Positions 60,862 to 64,000 of a stretch of DNA of 64,000 nucleotides are shown here, piece by piece. Position 1 is the stretch's first letter. The number at the start of each line of letters is the position of its first letter. The DNA is from Streptomyces globosus (GTDB lineage Bacteria; Actinomycetota; Actinomycetes; Streptomycetales; Streptomycetaceae): positions 1 through 64,000 of the forward strand of contig NZ_CP030863.1 of the NCBI RefSeq assembly GCF_003325375.1, in the 5' to 3' direction. The translations under genes were made by a program, and so were the position numbers. The notes under the pieces are model-generated. The model did no database searches. It saw only the letters and a list, made by a program, of their open reading frames with translations, and had not been told where the DNA came from.

Positions 60862-62566
60862 CCTCGTCGTAGGAGGTGATCTCCCACAGGATCATCCGGC
60901 GGCGAAGCCGGGCGGTGGGGATCGGGGCGAGGATCCAGCGCGAGCGCCGCACCGTGTCCATCCTGACCTTGCCGGTGACCGCGCCGATCTTCGTGGCGTA
61001 CACGTGGGAGGCGATCTCCGAGAAGACGACCCAGAGCAGGGTGAGGGCGGCGTGCCCGATGCGGCCGGCGGCGGAGTCCGAGGCGTTCCAGTTGAGGTAG
61101 ACGGTCACCGCCGTCAGTACGCGGGGCACCCAGCGGATCCAGCGCAGCTCCATCCCCATCCGGATCAGGATCAGGTTGGCGCCGGTGAACGCTGGGATCG
61201 CGACGTCGATGCCGACCGGCAGGAGCCACGGCCACTCCCAGCCCCACGCCGCGGCCTTGGCATCCAGCGCGGTGTAGGAGGAGAGCAGGCCGAGGGTGGA
61301 GACGACCGCGGCCGCCAGGACGATCCCGACGACCAGGAGCAGTTCCTGCCCGGACAGCGGCGGGACACCGCCGGCGGGCCGGGCCTCGTCCCGGGTCTTG
61401 CGGCGCTTGGCGCGGGATTCGGCCCGGATCTCCCGGCGCCGCGCCCGGCGCACGGTCCGCTGCGTCGCGGCCTCGAGGATCCGCTCGGCCTCGGCCAGGG
61501 CCAGCGCCGCGGCGGCCTGGTCGGCCGCGGCCTTCGCTTCCGCCTCCCGGGCCGTCTTCGCGTCCGTCTCGGCCTGCTCGCGCAGCCGGGCGACGTCCTT
61601 GTCGGTGGCGGCCCTCAGCTCCTCGGCGCTCTTGCGGGCGTCGTCCAGGGCGCGGTCGGCGTCGGCGCGAAGGCCGGCGGCCATCTTCTCCGCCCCGGCC
61701 CGCATCTGCGCGGCCTGCTCGTCCGCGCTCCGGCGGGTCCGCTCCGCGTCGGCACGGGCCCGCTCCAGGAGCTCCTCGGCGTCCTTGGCCGCGCGCGTAC
61801 GGGCGTCGGCGGCGGTGCGCTCGGCCTCGGCCATGAGCTTGGTGCGCTTGTCCGTCGCGTCGGCGAGGACCTGCGCTGCTTCCCGGCCGGCCTCCGTACG
61901 GACCTGCTCGGCGTCGGCAGCCGCCGACGTCAAGGCGTCCTGCGCCCGGCGGTTCGCGTCAGCCAGGACCTCCTCCGCCTTCCCGGCCGCCGCCGTGGTG
62001 AGGGCGTCGGCCTCGCTGCGCGCGTCGGCGAGCAGCTGCTCGGCGGCCGACTCGGCGTCGGTCGCGGCCTCCTGGCGGATCCGGTCGGCGGCCTCCGCTG
62101 CGGTGGCCAGAGCCTCGTCTGCCTTGCCGGTCGCTTCGGTGGTGAGGGCCTCGGCCTTGTCCCGGGCGTCGGCGAGCAGCTGCTCCGCCGTGGTCTCCGC
62201 GGCCGTGCGGGCCTGGTCGGCAGCGGTGGCGGCGGCGGCCAGGAGGCGGGCCTTCTCGGCGGTGGCCTCCTCGGTGAGGGTGGCCGCCTCCGTGCGGGCG
62301 TTGTCCAGCAGTTCGGCGGCGCGGGTCTCGCCCGCGGCGACGATCCGGGCGGCGTCGGCGGCGCCCTGGGCGCGGAGGTCGGCGGCGCGGTCGGCGGCGT
62401 CGGCCAGGACCGGGTCGGCCTCCTCGTGGACCGGGGGCACGGCGGTCTCGGCGGCCTGGGTGCCGGCCTGGCTCGGGACGGTGGCCGCGGGGGGCTGCGG
62501 CCGGGCGGGGGTGCGGGGCTGCCGCTTGGGCTGGGCCCGGCGGCGGGCGTTGGTCTTGGTGGCCAC
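60269..62566 (-). CDS. Long coiled-coil protein with a DUF2637 membrane domain
   Basis: GTG 62566 is preferred over ATG 62614 because of the GAGAGG upstream. The 765-residue protein has a Pro-rich start, a 300-residue Ala/Glu/Arg coiled coil with ATPase-tail-like heptads (TEEATAEKARLLAAAATAAD ... DAEELLERARADAERTRRSA), then a DUF2637 domain (about 395-525; VVGIVLAAAVVSTLGL, VGIDVAIPAFTGANLIL, LTLLWVVFSEIASH) of the kind found in Streptomyces plasmids. The C-terminus has an HTH-like segment (LYTELGRRPQWTEIRDALTA). It may link the membrane to the octamer array in its own gene. Confidence 0.75.
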   Translation of the reverse strand: MATKTNARRRAQPKRQPRTPARPQPPAATVPSQAGTQAAETAVPPVHEEADPVLADAADRAADLRAQGAADAARIVAAGETRAAELLDNARTEAATLTEEATAEKARLLAAAATAADQARTAAETTAEQLLADARDKAEALTTEATGKADEALATAAEAADRIRQEAATDAESAAEQLLADARSEADALTTAAAGKAEEVLADANRRAQDALTSAAADAEQVRTEAGREAAQVLADATDKRTKLMAEAERTAADARTRAAKDAEELLERARADAERTRRSADEQAAQMRAGAEKMAAGLRADADRALDDARKSAEELRAATDKDVARLREQAETDAKTAREAEAKAAADQAAAALALAEAERILEAATQRTVRRARRREIRAESRAKRRKTRDEARPAGGVPPLSGQELLLVVGIVLAAAVVSTLGLLSSYTALDAKAAAWGWEWPWLLPVGIDVAIPAFTGANLILIRMGMELRWIRWVPRVLTAVTVYLNWNASDSAAGRIGHAALTLLWVVFSEIASHVYATKIGAVTGKVRMDTVRRSRWILAPIPTARLRRRMILWEITSYDEALTRLQQETWLRARLREEFGLLWRWKAPLEQRMALKLGSAPAALADTLTPEDAHTVERVEASADAHPEPGGAHPEVSALTSGNAQGERERPALTTRAHGGERPVEGEDAHRAEGGRSNSERDALTERRHDRIRLLYTELGRRPQWTEIRDALTAAGLSDEPVSRPTAQRLREQVEEGTPSAPASANVSAGASVPVSA

Positions 62567-62717
62567 GGGGGGATGTCCTCTCGTACGTTCCGGCGCCTCC
62601 GTGAAGAGGGGCACCGCGGGGCAGCGTCGGTCGGTAGGGTCAGGACCAGGTCCTCCGAGGCCCCGGCAGCTTCAATGCCGGGGGCTCGGGGGACCGCTGT
62701 GCTGCGGGGCTGGTGGG

Positions 62718-63098
62718 TCAGTCGCTGGCGGGTAGCTCCGGGCGGCGGTTGGCCGTCTCGTGCTGCTGGGTGAGCCAGGCCATCGCGGCCGCCGTCATCT
62801 CGTCCGCCGCGCCCGCGGTGTTCAGCGGGGCGGTGTCGATGTCACGCATCGCGTCGGCCGGCGGCAGCAGCCGCATGTACTCGCTCTGCGCGTCGTTGAC
62901 GAAGCCGCCCTGCACCGGCAGCAGGGCGTAGCGGACGCCGCCGGAGACGTAGGTGTTGACCCGGCTGATCCGGCAGACGAACGTGTGGTTCGGCTCGCCG
63001 CGCCAGAACCGCTCCGGGTCGCGGTAGAGCACGAAGTCGTCGCGCTGGAACGAAACGGCCTTGCCCTTGGCGGTCGCGGGCTCGGAGAAGGCGTGCAT
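62718..63098 (-). CDS. Hypothetical protein of the transfer region
   Basis: The 126-residue protein (VSFQRDDFVLYRDPERFWRG, then NTYVSGGVRYALLPVQGG) is beta-rich with a helical tail (DEMTAAAMAWLTQQHETANR). Unknown function. GGGAGC precedes ATG 63098. Confidence 0.6.
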   Translation of the reverse strand: MHAFSEPATAKGKAVSFQRDDFVLYRDPERFWRGEPNHTFVCRISRVNTYVSGGVRYALLPVQGGFVNDAQSEYMRLLPPADAMRDIDTAPLNTAGAADEMTAAAMAWLTQQHETANRRPELPASD

Positions 63099-63152
63099 AC
63101 GGGCTCCCTGGTTCAGTGGTCCGGACTGTCCGGCTCCCAGTCACCGCCCGAC

Positions 63153-63179
63153 CCGGCCCGCCGGGATTCGGCGGGCCGG
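63153..63179 (-). terminator. Hairpin after the DUF5999 gene
   Basis: CCGGCCCGCCG and CGGCGGGCCGG form a perfect 11-bp stem with a 5-base loop. Confidence 0.65.
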
Positions 63180-63200
63180 TGCGGGCGGATCAGGCAGCCG

Positions 63201-63572
63201 TTAGGCCGACCACGCGGTGCCGTTGGCCAGGGACGCCGCCGCGCGGTAGACGGCCGCGCTGGTCTTCCCGCTGCGCGTCGTGCCGCCGATGCGCGGGTGG
63301 GCGTCCCTGAGGAGGGGGAGCGCGGTGTCCACGGCGCCGGTGGGCCGGTGCGGGGCGACGATCCGGCCGTCGGGGAGCAGCTCGCCGGTGTCGTCGAAGA
63401 CCACCAGGGCGTTGCAGAGAAGGCTCCAGCCCTGTTCCGGGTGGGCGGCCACGACCTTCGCGGCCTCGCGGTCCGTGCTGTCGGCCGTCGGGCACGCGGG
63501 GCTGTGGGTGCAGAGCGATTCCGGCAGCCGGGTGGTGGCGGCGGCCGTCGCAGTGTCGGTGCTGGTACGCAT
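63201..63572 (-). CDS. DUF5999 family protein
   Basis: The 123-residue protein has CTHSPACPTADSTDREAAKV, HPEQGWSLLCNALVVFDDTG and LLPDGRIVAPHRP, the conserved core of DUF5999 as I know it from Streptomyces. The C-terminal part (LRDAHPRIGGTTRSGKTSAA) varies. The function of the family is unknown. GGAG lies upstream of ATG 63572. Confidence 0.7.
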   Translation of the reverse strand: MRTSTDTATAAATTRLPESLCTHSPACPTADSTDREAAKVVAAHPEQGWSLLCNALVVFDDTGELLPDGRIVAPHRPTGAVDTALPLLRDAHPRIGGTTRSGKTSAAVYRAAASLANGTAWSA

Positions 63573-63724
63573 GGGCTCTCCTGCGGGGATGCGGGCCCGA
63601 GACTCTCCCGGGCGGGAGGCGTGCGAAAGGCCGGCTGCCCGTGGGGCGACCGGCCTGGTGGAGCAGCGCGGTGCGGGAGCGGAGTTGGGTTTCCGTCCCG
63701 CACCGCGGTCAGTCGTCCGGGGCC

Positions 63725-63811
63725 TCAGCCGTGCAGGCGCCGGCCGAGGTCGTGGTCCTGGTTCGTGCGGCGCAGGTTGTCCTCCAGGCGCTTCTGGTCG
63801 GCCTCGCTCAT
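63725..63811 (-). CDS. Tiny 28-residue protein coupled to the WhiB gene
   Basis: ATG 63811 overlaps the WhiB stop (ATGA). The product is MSEADQKRLEDNLRRTNQDH followed by DLGRRLHG, a short charged helix. It is probably genuine because of the coupling, but no family is known. Confidence 0.45.
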   Translation of the reverse strand: MSEADQKRLEDNLRRTNQDHDLGRRLHG

Positions 63812-64000
63812 GCCGCCGACCCCTTCTTCTTGTTGCTCCGGGCCCGGTTGCGGGCGGCGCGGCGCTTCATCGCCCGCCGCTCGTCCTCGGACAGGCCGCC
63901 CCAGACGCCGGAGTCCTGGCCGGACTCCAGCGCCCACTGCAGGCACTGCTCCATGACCGGGCACCGGCGGCAGACCGCCTTGGCCTCCTCGATCTGCAGG
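63808..64000 (-). CDS. WhiB-family iron-sulphur regulator (N-terminus outside the window)
   Basis: The visible C-terminal 63 residues have AVCRRCPVMEQCLQWALESG, with three of the four iron-sulphur cysteines in C-x2-C-x5-C, then SGVWGGLSEDERRAMKRRAA, the WhiB turn, and a basic tail. The first cysteine lies beyond base 64000. WhiB proteins are sigma-associated redox-sensing regulators, and a copy at the head of the transfer block probably controls it. Confidence 0.9.
   Translation of the reverse strand, partial: LQIEEAKAVCRRCPVMEQCLQWALESGQDSGVWGGLSEDERRAMKRRAARNRARSNKKKGSAA

Noticed and set aside
1..64000. tRNA, rRNA or CRISPR loci
   Set aside because: No cloverleaf-like, ribosomal or repeat-spacer sequence was noticed by eye on either strand; a tRNAscan or CRISPR search was not possible.

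Overview
The window is very GC-rich with strongly third-position-biased codons, frequent GTG starts, ATGA/GTGA start-stop overlaps and typical Streptomyces families (WhiB, DUF2637, DUF5999, DUF6207-like, replication-relaxation protein, FtsK-like TraB, MobF relaxase, ParAB). It reads as part of a large conjugative Streptomyces plasmid or similar integrative element. The helicase with HA repeats at the left edge resembles telomere-proximal helicases of linear Streptomyces replicons, so a linear plasmid is possible, but no telomere is visible.

Left part (1-24 kb) is an accessory and defence region. A truncated helicase is followed by a sigma-factor operon (1.9-4.6 kb), gene debris, and then the most notable locus: a tightly coupled three-gene pPIWI-RE island (6.6-13.9 kb). 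It consists of a PD-(D/E)XK nuclease, a DinG-like Fe-S helicase and a PIWI/RNase H-fold protein. A convergent AbiJ-NTD-like/nuclease fusion lies next to it. Regulators follow: a zinc-ribbon/HTH/IclR-type fusion, an ImmA/IrrE-type HTH-metalloprotease, and an ECF sigma/pentapeptide-like operon. Two broken ATP-dependent DNA ligase ends, an IS5-like element and frameshifted remnants show repeated insertion and decay.

Middle part (25-43 kb) is the replication, mobilisation and partition zone. It holds a replication-relaxation family gene, a repeat-rich candidate origin (29.1-30.7 kb), a TrwC/MobF relaxase without a helicase half, and a DnaB-like ATPase. An HNH gene is split by an IS5-family element with a perfect 3-bp target duplication. 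A parAB operon has four copies of a palindromic candidate parS site, one of them inside parB. A Tn3-family transposase fragment and other remnants end this zone.

Right part (43.7-64 kb) is a nearly uninterrupted minus-strand block, read from a WhiB regulator at the right edge towards 43.7 kb. It encodes the TraB-type DNA translocase, its membrane partners, a huge low-complexity membrane protein, a coiled-coil DUF2637 protein, and a tail of small accessory genes (GGDEF, AAA kinase-like, Nudix, RapZ-C-like). A dense array of the octamer GGTGAGCG (60.2-60.9 kb) is a candidate TraB recognition (clt) locus. One small, extremely acidic, internally duplicated protein is encoded on the opposite strand within this block. 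Several genes at 48.0-53.7 kb carry in-frame stops or frameshifts, which may be decay or sequence error.
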